From: Chytridium lagenaria
Lineage: Eukaryota > Chytridiomycota > Chytridiomycetes > Chytridiales > Chytridiaceae
Direction: 5' to 3'
Length of the DNA stretch: 61,047 nucleotides
Assembly: GCA_025449115.1 (NCBI GenBank)
Contig: JAHLKC010000189.1
Span: 1-61,047 of the forward strand
Below the pieces are notes generated by a model. The model saw only the letters and a program-made list of their open reading frames with translations, had not been told where the DNA came from and did no database searches. The position numbers and the translations under genes were made by a program. Positions 39,001-49,170 of this stretch are shown here, piece after piece. Within the stretch, counting starts at the first letter, position 1. Each line of letters begins with the position of its first letter.

Positions 39001-39796
39001 GCGTAGACGATTTCCGTCGCCCTGTCAATAATTGGCTTTCTATCCTTCTCTTCATGGTCCTCTTCTTCATCCTTATGATCCTCCTCCTCAACGTTTTCCT
39101 TGCAATGCTGAACCAAACTTTTTCAAAGGTACAGCCTCCCTCTCTTCCGCTCACTAACACGCGTAGATCATGGAGGACACTGAAAAACAATGGCGAGTCA
39201 CATGGGCCCAACTCATTCTCACTTATGATGAAGCTTTGTTAAGTGAATATTACGAAAAACTTCGCCATGGACGAATCCATCGTTTCCCGATCAGCCGGAT
39301 AGGGTTCCCACGAAAAATCGGATAACTTTTTAAATGATGAACGGCAGACCGCGCTTTTGGAGAAACGACTTGGTTACAAAGCGATACCATTCATCAAACG
39401 ATTATTCGGTTATCTACGTCATTCGTTCGTTCATCATTCCACTTTCTACCATTATGTAAGTCTTATACCCATCACATTTCCCCTATCGTCTTATATTTCA
39501 GTGCATTATTTTCGAATTCCGTGAAGACAGTGAACCCCCATTCGGATGATCGCGTCTGCTGACGTGAATTCACCGCTTTCTGGGAAATGGCAGGTGTCGA
39601 GTTTGAGTGAAAAACCATGGGATAAAGCTCTATTAGAGAGTCTGGAGAATGGGAAGATTGAACCGCCGGTGAAACGGAATGCGAGGAAAAAGGGACCTTC
39701 TACCCACGAAATAAGAGCAGGGACGATATGAGACGGAAAGAACAGTTAAGGGCAAGGGGGTGGGGGAAGATATTGTTTGATGAGATTGAAGATTAA
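36037..39796 (+). CDS. TRP channel, vanilloid (TRPV)-like, with ankyrin repeats
   Basis: A long acidic, Ser-rich N-terminus (MDSNGRNDVGEDVVVEMG) leads to ankyrin repeats arranged as in TRPV proteins: LLHVALLMNSEKHDEIAEYL, LAVQNKLHMLKWFIKHGADV, YFGETVLAFAACMGH and DHQGNNILHVLAFWG. Membrane segments follow: FNVFRSISYYILFTAVIYLV (S1), INMVLVGCIVLARM, and a region WIIFIKVVTGDLLRFLLLML with FILGFGEALW. A pore region around LPLAFVWSFRILMQQGVYDD comes next, then an S6 reading FFILMILLLNVFLAMLNQTF. After S6 comes a TRP-box-like WRVTWAQLILTYDEALL. The C-terminus is basic and ends at 39796 (GWGKILFDEIED). Frame breaks at about 36720-36780, 36975-36985, 38380-38390 and 39690-39720 look like single missing bases. 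The likely role is a non-selective, calcium-permeable cation channel at the plasma membrane. The family is well supported; the stimulus is unknown. Confidence 0.85.
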
Positions 39797-40127
39797 ATGA
39801 CAGGGCTTGTTGTCAAAGAGATTGTGTATAATACTTTGAAATGATGGACCGTTTTTTTTAAAAAAATAAAGTGTATCATAGAAAATAAAAATCCCCAGCG
39901 CCATCATCGTAAAGCACGTCGTATCCGCTCCGTTATCTTTAAATAGTGACTAAAGAATGAAGGGGACGTGGATGTGAGGTTGTCCCAAATTCGTTTTCGG
40001 TTTTTCTCAAAGTCCAGATTGCGTGCAACACCCAAAAAGGTCCTTTGTGTTGGGTGGCCCCTTCGTCCTCATACCCCTTCACATCCACCAACACCACCAC
40101 CACCATCCCCTGACCCCTTTACGCACC

Positions 40128-41133
40128 ATGCTTCGAACCTCGACCATCTTTCGATTACGTGGTCGACCCACAACTCGAACCCCCTCCCTCCCGGCCCCCC
40201 GTCACATCTCCTCAGCCCGCCCGCTCGGTCCATCAGCCAAACTCCACCCAACCGCAACTCCCACCCGTCGCCATCCCACCCCCCTTCCACCCAGCAGACT
40301 GGAACCACCCGGTCCTTGCAGAGAGTTCGTTCTGGTGCAGGGATAAGCCGCTTGTGGCGGTTGAAGCGCATGTGGGGAGAGGGGATCAATGCGGATCAGT
40401 TCTCGGAACATGTTTTAGAGAGGGCTTTGGAACGAGTGAGAGGGGTTGAGGGAAGTAGTGAAGGGAAGAAGAGTGTGCAGTATACTAGGGTGAGTTGTGG
40501 ATCTTTATGTTTATAGAGTGATTTCATACGGTGTTGGTATTGATACTGCTATAGAGCAATATGCCGGAAGTTTATACGTCAATTTTTGGGACAAAGGGTG
40601 TCGAAACCACCCCTACGCCGGATTTCATTGAGGCGCTGCTGGACGGGAAGGCTCAGCTTGACCAAGAACTCAGTAAGTTCTGCACTTCTTCTTTTACTGC
40701 GTTCTTTGGTGACTCAAGGTCCTAACACAAGGTGTAGATAAAGATGATTTACAACGATTCACTCTGGGAAGATGACCCACCTGAAGACCCTCTCACCACC
40801 CAGACCTCCCATCAAATGCTCTACGAAACCATTATGCAAATTCATAAAAACCTCGACTCTCCACTCATCGCCAAGACCGCTAAAACCGGTCCCCGTCGGT
40901 CCCTTCACCGCCGACGTGTTGCTGAACAGGCGGTTTCGTCAGTTGCATGGGCGGGGTCTGATGGTGAAACTGGAACGGAGACAGTGATGGAGGCGATTGG
41001 GATTAAGAAGATTCGGAGGAAGAAGATGAATAAACATAAGTGGAAGAAGAGGAGGAGACTTGTAAGGGATTCGAGTCGGTATAATAAGGAGAAGAGGAAG
41101 AAGAGTGGGCCGTTGAGGGAGAAGCAGGAGTGA
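40128..41133 (+). CDS. Mitochondrial small-subunit ribosomal protein mS38 (AURKAIP1/COX24 domain)
   Basis: Three exons (40128-40489, 40555-40672, 40738-41133). The N-terminus MLRTSTIFRLRGRPTTRTPS is a strong mitochondrial presequence. The diagnostic element is the very basic C-terminal block KKIRRKKMNKHKWKKRRRLV, which defines the AURKAIP1/Cox24 (mS38) domain. In mitoribosomes this arm lies against the decoding region of the small subunit. The middle part (VYTSIFGTKGVETTPTPDFI, SHQMLYETIMQIHKNLDS) is lineage-specific. The tail extends some 25 residues past the usual end. Frame changes in exon 1 (about 40300-40345) and at about 40768 suggest missing bases, so the N-terminal half is approximate. 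Confidence 0.8.
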
Positions 41134-41847
41134 TGAGGGTTTTTTGCGTGGAAATTGTTTGGTAGAATAAGATAATGACACTTTGAGTGAATATTTTGAA
41201 TATTAAACTGCGTTACCTACCTTGTTTTTCTATCTTATTTTACTTATCTGGACTTAGAACTTCATTGTTATGACTTAGATTGGTAATTCTTTGCCACCTC
41301 CATCAAAGTCATTGAAATGCTACTGGAAAAATGGCATTCTTCTAAACTATCCAAGGGAAAACGCTAATCAAACAGTATAATGAAGGAATGTACATGCTTT
41401 TTTGTTCCTGAATAAAACCATCTCAAAGAAAAACATACGAAAAGGAAACACTGCAAAGTAGATGCGCCAAATAAGCCACTCAAACCACAGGATATTGGGG
41501 CAAAGAGGCAACATACGAAATCCAAACAAAGATCCGCCAACTAAAACTCCTATAGAAGCCTCGTCAATAAAGGTTCCACACTATAAACTCTCAAGAGAAA
41601 AAAAAAAAAAACCACACAAAAAAACAGAGTCATGGATTTGGTCGGAATATAGGTTTTTTTTTTTAAAAAAAAAGTGAGGGTAAACAAAAACAAAATGCCA
41701 ACATTTAAATGTAGAAAGGAAGGAAAAAATAATGTCTATATGAAGCAAAGAAAACAAACACTAATAAAAGGCCACATAAACCCTCGATAAGGGGGAGATT
41801 TTGACCTTCGCCACCGGAATGTGTAAACAAGAATAGGGGAGTTCATT
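41134..41847. other. Convergent spacer, A-rich
   Basis: About 710 bases between the convergent mS38 and G-alpha stops. It contains A- and T-runs (AAAAAAAAAAAAA at about 41598, TTTTTTTTTTAAAAAAAAA at about 41655) and direct AAACAAACA-type repeats. No gene was found. Confidence 0.4.
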
Positions 41848-43645
41848 TACATCAACCCACAATCCCTAAGGTTTGCCTGAATGATGATGTCGTTAACGGC
41901 AGCCATGACGAACTTGATCTGGGAGGTATCGGTAGCGCAAGTGAAGTGGGTGTAGATTTGCTTCTGGTCAGACTGGTTGAGCGAGATGAATCGGTTAAGA
42001 ATGTATTCGCAAGCAGAGTCGTAGTCGCCGCCTACAGAAAAGCAAGTTAGCCAAAGGTAGAGAAAATAGAGGGTTTACCTGGGAAATCGGGGAAGTATTT
42101 CTCCATGGAGATTTTGGAGCTTGATCTTGAACAAATCAATCTTGTTCAAGAAAAGAATGATGGAGGTCTTGACAAACCACCGCGATTGCAGATAGAGTCG
42201 AAAAGGGTAAGGGCTCTTGCATACGGTTCTGTAAAGCGGTTGAGGTGAGTTTTCAACATTTTTAAAACAAAAGATAATCGTAATGGAAATAAATCGATAA
42301 AATAATCGTTTTGGGAATAATGTACATACCACAGTCTCATCCTCAACAAGCACTTGGTCGTACTCGGAAATGGCAACAAGGAAAACAATGAAGTAACATT
42401 CTCAAAGCAGTGAATCCACTTCTTTCTCTCGGATCTTTGACCTCCGACATCGAACAGGCGGTAAGTGAGCTCGCCAATGTGGAAGGTGGTTTCGGTGATA
42501 CCAGTTGTCTTCACACGGGAGCGGAGGACATCCTGGTCAGTAGGGAGATAGTCGGGGGCACCAATACGCTCAACGGCATCAAAGTAGCTGTAAAGGGATG
42601 GGTATGAAAGGGTTGTTTTTAGTCAAACACATGATATATGAAACTACACTATTTTTAACAAGAAACAAAATATGAAACAAAAAACTTGTCATGACTAATG
42701 TAAAGACACAAGAATATGAACTCACTATGAAGCCGAATCGTTAAGCTGGTATTCCCTCGACCTTCCAAAACACTCCTTCACACCATCATCGACCCAAAGC
42801 GCTTTCACGGCCACCGCACACTCCGGAGGGAACACATCCGCTTCAATCTGTTAGGCATGTCCAAGATGATTGCCTTGTGCTTCTCGTTGGCAGGGTTCCC
42901 AAGTTGAATGCCCATATTTTGCATAGCCTCAAGAATGACGCGCATGGATTGAACAGTGTTGAGAAAATGATCTCCTTGAAAGCCTCCCTTTCGTCATTGT
43001 TGTAACCATTGTCGTGAATGAGCTTCATTTGTTTCAAAATGGTACTCTTGCCAGACTCTCCGGCACCTGATATAAGAATATGGATAAGTATATGTAATCT
43101 CGGCAATATTTTCTGAAAGAATTCAAAAAACACTCCTGCGCAGTAATAGCAATGGAGTGATAGAATAAGCCTAGTGCATTTTCTCGATTTTATCGCTGCT
43201 TGAACGGTTATCTCGACTCTCAACCGCAGAGCAAACGTCATTATCTATTCTGACACATCAACACAGCCTGCTCGCTACAATATTCGTTCGCTCGCAAATG
43301 GTCACCTGGCAACGTCTGTCCAATTCATCAATGTATGAATAATAATTCTTCTGCTGCCTCTACAGAGAACATGTAATCATTCCTGATTTGTCGTTCTCGA
43401 GCAATTGAGTCTCGTTCTGATCCGGAATCTTAAATGCAGAGTGGCACATCAACTCCTTCTTTCCCAACACCTCACAGCCCCTATCCTAGTCTAATTTGAA
43501 GCAGGAGAATTGATCATAGATCCTCACCGAGCAACAACATCTTGACCTCATTCTTGAGACTGGCCTTCTCCTTCTTAAGAGCGGCATCGATCTCATCGTT
43601 GCGCTGCCTCTTCTCCTTGTCATCGACACTCTGTGAGCAACCCAT
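41848..43645 (-). CDS. Heterotrimeric G-protein alpha subunit, Gi-like fungal group I
   Basis: Five exons: 43528-43645, 42726-43066, 42330-42587, 42079-42228 and 41848-42031. The N-terminus [20 protein letters not shown] has the Gly2 myristoylation and Cys3 palmitoylation signals. Nucleotide-binding motifs are [34 protein letters not shown] and TCATDT. The protein ends NLRDCGLM, with Cys at -4 as in Gi-type subunits that pertussis toxin can modify. It couples seven-helix receptors to effectors such as adenylyl cyclase at the plasma membrane. Apparent single-base gaps at about 42849-42852, 42958-42962, 42388-42392, 42183-42186 and 42111-42118 break the frame in conserved stretches. The catalytic Arg region ([12 protein letters not shown]) and Gln (GGQ) are present. 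Confidence 0.94.
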
Positions 43646-45122
43646 TGTTGATGATAGTGATCTGCCGTGTAGTTGATGTGCTGTGTGTGTGTGTGGGTGT
43701 GTGGATGATTGTAGAGTAGCAGGTAATCCCTTTTGCTAGAGTTCTTCTAGTCTACTCGTCGATGTGATGGTGGGTTGTTGACGGGATACGACGGTGTTGA
43801 TCAAAAGGTTTTCCTTTGTGCTGTTATTTGGCCTCCAAAACTCTTGATCGCCAAAATTTTTTTAATTTTCTTTTTGATTTGAGGAGAAAGAATCAATTAT
43901 AATTCCAAGAACTGACTATATATGGCGACGTGGGTAATTTATCAGCAACTTGCGCGATGCCCTTCTTCCACCAAAGCTACATTGCGCAAAGTGGTGGTGC
44001 TCGTTATGGGGAGGAGGAGACTGTCCTCTGTCACTGTCGATGGGTGTCTATCGCCCTGTCAACTTTGCGGATAATAGAATAGACCCCAAAAAAATTTATT
44101 TAAACAGAAAATAATTTTTTCCACGACTGCAGAAGGAAAACCTTATTCGATCCATCCATCCATCCATCCATAGCCGTGATGCCCTCCTCTAATACTTACA
44201 CGCAGTCATGAGGCCCTTCTTTATCCTTATCAAAGGTCTCTTTGATCCCTCGCACTGTCGCGTTTGTCTCTTTTGAAATCACTCCGCATATGTGCGTGCG
44301 GCCAAAAGGGTAAAGTGACGACTTCAAGTCACACAGGCTGCGGATTGGTTGTCTTGAAATCAAAATGGCCACCCGATAAAAAGTGCACCGCACACAAGCA
44401 ACGGATCAAGGACGCATTGTTCAGCAACAAACGACCCTCTGGAAACCATTTCGAATTCTCTGAAACTGTTCTACGCGGGATTGGAATAGTAAGGTCCGTC
44501 AGGTGAGCAATATTAGAGGGTTTGTCTTTTTTAATCGGAATATGCTTCGGGAAATAGATATTATTAGAAATACTTTTCCATAAGGTTTGTATATGATAAG
44601 CATGTAACGAGCAAAAAGTCAGGGTCTATTGCAAGCGCGACTGCGTCGACGTTGATACGTTAAGGTAATTAAGAATCGAAAACCAAACAAAATCATGGCC
44701 AGTCTTCCAGTAACGTCCCCACAACAATGTCTTGATACTGTTTAACAACCTTACCTCTATCAAAACCCTTTCGCGTAATCCCTCCGTCAAATTATCCATA
44801 TGAAAGCTCCACACGCATACATAGCCGCTACAAACCCCTGTAATGATGTGCTCAAAATCTTAAACCGGCAAAGGACCCTTCTCAGGGCCGCCCTATACAT
44901 CTCAACATCCCATCGTAAGTTCACCTTCACGCAAAATCGCACCATATCTGGATGGAATTTCGTGGAGATTAAAACGTTTACGGTGCAACTCGTAAAAAAC
45001 TGCAGCACAACTATCAACTAATTGGCACGGCATGATCTATAGCGCGTTCCTTGATGCTTTGATAGACAATTTTTGTCCTTCCATTACTTAGCTTGACAAT
45101 TTCAATATTCGAATAATAAACC
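43646..45122. other. Gene-poor region with microsatellites; weak exon candidates
   Basis: A (GT)n tract lies at about 43681-43703 and a (TCCA)n tract at about 44151-44171. An open stretch at 44264-44506 (plus) reads MSLLKSLRICACGQKG and later KSKWPPDKKCTAHKQRIKD, ending at a GT donor-like GTGAGCAA. It looks mildly protein-like but has no family match that I know. A second stretch at 44800-45021 starts MKAPHAYIAATNPCND. Neither is strong enough to call a gene. Either could be upstream exons of the gene at 45123. Confidence 0.35.
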
Positions 45123-45877
45123 ATGTCAGAATCCAAGGTCGTAAGCTTCCTGTCACGATCCAACTTCAGCTGGCAAGTCTGGAAGGTAAGGGATATCAAT
45201 ATCCGTAAACGCTCCATTATACTAGTCATCTGCTTTAAATCCGTATCGCACACTATAATCCTTAACTCCTTTATCACTAATTCTAGGAAACCCAACCCGA
45301 CTTCCACTGGTTTTTTGAACGTAACTTCAACGCCATGACGGTCGACATGAAACAAACAGGCGACGACAAAGCCTATGTCATTGAAATTGAGATCCCTTCT
45401 GACCAGATCGGAAAACTTGAAAAGGCGTTCAAGGATGGAAGTTTGGCAACAGAAATTGATAAGCTACATGGAATGGATCCTCTCCAAGGAAAAAAAGACG
45501 TAAGACGTTGATTTTATGACATGGGCGTTGAATTTTCGGGCTTTCTAGGCGAAACTTTCGAGATTTATGGTGGTGATGGGTACTGCTCGGCCGCAAAATC
45601 TCACATCCCAGAAAACGATTGAGGGACTTGAAGAACAGATATTGAAGCTTGAGCAAATGGAGCGAATGAGGTCGATTGATTTGAAATGTAACTCATCTCC
45701 TGCGTGGTTTGCATTGTTTTAATTGTTTTAAAAGCCGTCATGGAGAATCTGCTGTCGTTTCAGCTGGAGATGCAGAAAAGACTTGACGGGCTGGAGAAAA
45801 AGTTTGAAGAGACAACAGCAAAAGTGGATGCGAAATGTGATAGGCTAGAGAAGACTTTAGCGAGATACCGAAGATGA
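45123..45877 (+). CDS. Uncharacterised coiled-coil protein
   Basis: The start ATG at 45123 gives MSESKVVSFLSRSNFSWQVW. After a first intron (ending near 45287) the second exon reads TQPDFHWFFERNFNAMTVDM and VIEIEIPSDQIGKLEKAFKD. A third exon reads LSRFMVVMGTARPQNLTS and GLEEQILKLEQMERMRS. A last exon, after an intron ending near 45734, is a coiled coil (LLSFQLEMQKRLDGLEKKFE, VDAKCDRLEKTLARY) up to the stop at 45877. About 190 residues in all. I do not recognise the family. The amphipathic C-terminal helix suggests oligomerisation. Confidence 0.6.
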
Positions 45878-46118
45878 TGATCTGTGGTGGACATCTGAAA
45901 ATGAAAGCTGGACAGTGACTGAACAGGGGCATTCTAGATGCCATTGAGAATATATAATACATCGGATCTTTTATAAATTGTTGCAGTCTATAAACGTTCT
46001 TCGTCTTATCAAATTTTTTTGTTTCCAAGAAGATCCAAACATAAACCTCAATGATTTTTTCATTTCCTGCAAAGTGACTACTTTTATATTCAGTTGCTAT
46101 TCTATCAATATTTGTCAA

Positions 46119-47610
46119 TCAACATAATGGAGGCACAGAAGGGTCATCGACAAAGTTCTCCTCCCTTCCTACATCACATGCCACAATTCTCGCCTCCCTA
46201 ATCCCCACATCATCCAACCCCCCCAATAGCCTCTCAACTCCCCTGTTCTTCCCCCCCAACATCTCGATCTTCTTGACCGCCTTCCTCTTCTCCTCCTCCG
46301 TCCCTTTCTTCTTCCTCTCTGCCACCAACTCCTCTACCTCCACTCCACACCCACCTTCCGCATCGTCACAACAAGCACCCCAGATAATTTACTTCGCTCA
46401 CACATAGCCGTATCTACCTCCGCGTCCAACACAAGTTGCAAAACTTTCCCCTTGATTTCCAGACGTATATATGTGGGATGTGTGTCCACCTTAATGTAAC
46501 TGGAATCAAGGTACTTGGAGAGAGATACGTGGAGAGTTAAGGTTTTCGCGTCTTCTTTGAACCAGAACTCCCATTTCCTTCATTCCGTTGCATGACACGA
46601 CCATCCGGGCCGGGCATTTCGGGGGCGGGTGGTTCGGGAGCAGGAATAGATTCGGTGCCTTTGAACTTTTGAATATGTTTAGCGGTTTCCATACGGGATT
46701 CGGGCGTGTATGGTGTGAGTTTGGTATTGAAATCTTGCTTGAGTTGTTCCAGACTATTCCATCAAATCAACGATACTTATTGTAGAGATTCATACCTTTC
46801 AGCGCTTTCCTCTTTCAAAGTTTCCTCGACTCTGAACTTTTGACTTCGCTCTTTGAGGGTCCATGAAACTCCTCATGAACTTTGTTCTCGTACTCTCATA
46901 TATCTGACCAGCTTCAATGCGTTCCGATTTTTCAATCTCACGACCATCTAAGCTCTACTTATGTGAATAAGAAACCGAAATTCGAATTCCGGTACCTTAA
47001 GCTGCTTCAACGTCCATATCGTGAACGGTCGATAGTTTTCGACGGATGTTACAGGGTTCCCAACAAGATATCTTTCGAATGATGAGTAAAAAGGAAATAT
47101 TGAAACGAACTCACAGCTCTCGAAGAAACGTATTCGCTTGTAGTCTCTCTATATCCAAAGGATTCGCCACAAAGTTAACCGTCAAATCCAGTTTCTCGAG
47201 TGATTCACAACCTATTTAAACCATCTTAATAGCTCCATAACAAAAAGACCAAAAGCCGACCCAACCTTCCAAATTCTCAATCACCTTAATATTATTCAAA
47301 GCAAGGTTCAAATATTTTAACGACTTCAACTTCCCCACATTCTCTGTTATCCCCTATCAGTTTTTCCTGGGTAACAACAAGTGAGAGACAAACCTATCCT
47401 TGATATCAAGTTGTTTTGGAGAAACAGGATTTCGAGGTTGCGGCAGTACACATCCAGGTTTTCAATCTTTTCAATGTCGAATTGGTGGAGGGTAACCTCT
47501 CGGAGGGTTGAGAGTTCGCCGTCGTTGTGTTCGGCTCGTTTGCGGATGAGGTGTTCGTCGACTAGGCATTGCGTTTAGCCTTTGTTATGGTTGACAAACT
47601 CACTCTTCAT
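46119..47610 (-). CDS. DNAAF11: Dynein axonemal assembly factor 11 (LRRC6/tilB), LRR plus CS domain
   Basis: The first coding exon is 7 bases (ATGAAGA, 47604-47610). It splices to give [23 protein letters not shown]22-type leucine-rich repeats follow: [69 protein letters not shown] and LRELYLVGNP. The LRR cap has [10 protein letters not shown] as in LRRC6. The C-terminal CS/p23-like domain reads [20 protein letters not shown] then QLVLDAEV. A charged end follows ([16 protein letters not shown]). This factor acts in the cytoplasm to preassemble axonemal dynein arms, so it again implies a motile flagellum. One-base gaps are apparent near 46341-46346 and possibly near 46560. BRCC36 lies upstream on the same strand. 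Confidence 0.87.
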
Positions 47611-47873
47611 TTTGCTTCAACTTTTCGTTGTAAGTCCGACAAAAAGGTTTCGCCGCTAATAATGTCCAATTTACAATATATTTCTTCAAAGATCTTCTTC
47701 ACCTCACCTTATTCCAAGATAACTGAATGTGCTCAAAGTCAGTGAGTTTTTAAGGTTTTGCTTTCTTTCCTCTTTTCTTTGTTCGTAATTAAAAACGTAA
47801 GACAGTCACATATAGTATAGACACGGAAACAGTATTCTTGATATGCAATAAACAACAATGACTATGTATTTCA

Positions 47874-49085
47874 TCAACTCCACGACATCGACGACGAATT
47901 CGAATTCTCCTGGATTAAGCTCCGTAATCTTTGAATCTAAACCGGAAAAGAAAGGAAGGATCATGATTACACGTTAACAATAAATCTCGCGACAGAAAGA
48001 AACCCTCCGTCACTCACCTCCTTTTTATTCCTCTCCGTCTTCTCCTCACACATCTGCGTCATGGGTATACACAACTTATCCACTTCCAAAAAAATCCCAT
48101 ACATATAAATAAACATTCCAAAATTTATAAAAACTTACATAATGACACCAAAGCCCTCACGTAAGGTCCACTATGATAACTCTCAACCAGCTTCCGTTCC
48201 GCCAACGTATCTCCCTCGATATTCGTCACGCTCTGAAATAACTCCCGTTCCTCATTCAAGAAAATCTCGGGGATCCGAACATACTGCCTTAAGTTTTCCA
48301 AAGATAACCCAGTCTCCGAAGGTCGAACCAATACAGGAACTTCAACGCGGCTTTAAAAAAGTCAGTTTTAGGTTTTCGGGTCATTGTTTACGTGAGGATC
48401 CCATCGGCGTTGGGGAGAGCTTGGAAACAGGTGAGTTGGAGACGTTGAGATAAGTTTTTTTCGTCAAAACATGAGACGATGAGTCCGAAAAAATGTTCGC
48501 CGAGCATCTGTTGGTCGCTTTGGCAGCGAAGATCGACGGCGCTGGGGAAGACGGTGATGTGAGGGTGAGAGTGGGCTGAATTCAAGAAACGGGAAAGTAA
48601 GAGTGAGGATATGATTTTTCCAAGTATGAGGATCAAATGTTTTTAAAAAAAGAAACATATACCCCATCCTACGACTGTAGTGTGAGTTTGTTCAGCGTAT
48701 GAAATAGCCTGGCTTAACTGCATACAGAAAACGTTAAGTTCGATTGACGTCACTCCTTCAAACCCACTTGTTCAGAGCTAATTTCCTATACTCCATTAAC
48801 ATACAGAATCAAAATCAGAACATACCACACGATCCTTTCTTTTATCCTTTCGCGGACAAAACAGACATCTCTCTACAATGCCAATGACGCCTGATGGTAA
48901 GTTCTCGAACCTCCCCATCAGCATGGCAAGCGTTTCTTCCTTTTCTGTATGAGAGGGTTAGAAGTAGGTTTGGATACTGAATGCATCTCTTGAAGAGGAT
49001 GGTAGGGTGAGGTACCTGTTGAAAGAGCATAGGTGGTGAGGAGAAAGAACACTTGAGAGCAGACATGGACGGCCTGCAGAGGCAT
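47874..49085 (-). CDS. BRCC3: Lys63-specific deubiquitinase BRCC36 (JAMM/MPN+)
   Basis: Exon order follows BRCC36. MPLQAVHVCSQVFFLLTTYA is followed after an intron by EKEETLAMLMGRFENLPSGV (the catalytic Glu helix), then RKDKRKDRV. AISYAEQTHTTVVGW splices to AHSHPHITVFPSAVDLR, completing the zinc-binding HSHPH motif of JAMM proteases. SDQQMLGEHFFGLIVSCFDE and LTCFQALPNADG follow. The C-terminus ELFQSVTNIEGDTLAERKLV leads to a short helical end (CEEKTERNKKEIQRLRSLIQ). BRCC36 cleaves Lys63-linked ubiquitin in BRISC or BRCA1-A complexes. The JAMM residues seen appear complete, so activity is plausible. The frame changes near 48360-48470 probably reflect an intron or base gap. Confidence 0.87.
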
Positions 49086-49170
49086 GTTGCACGAGATCAA
49101 AAAGTTGTCTAGAAATAAATAATAAAGGTTTGAAGAGTTTATTGTGCGAGAATATGGACTAGCATGAGGT

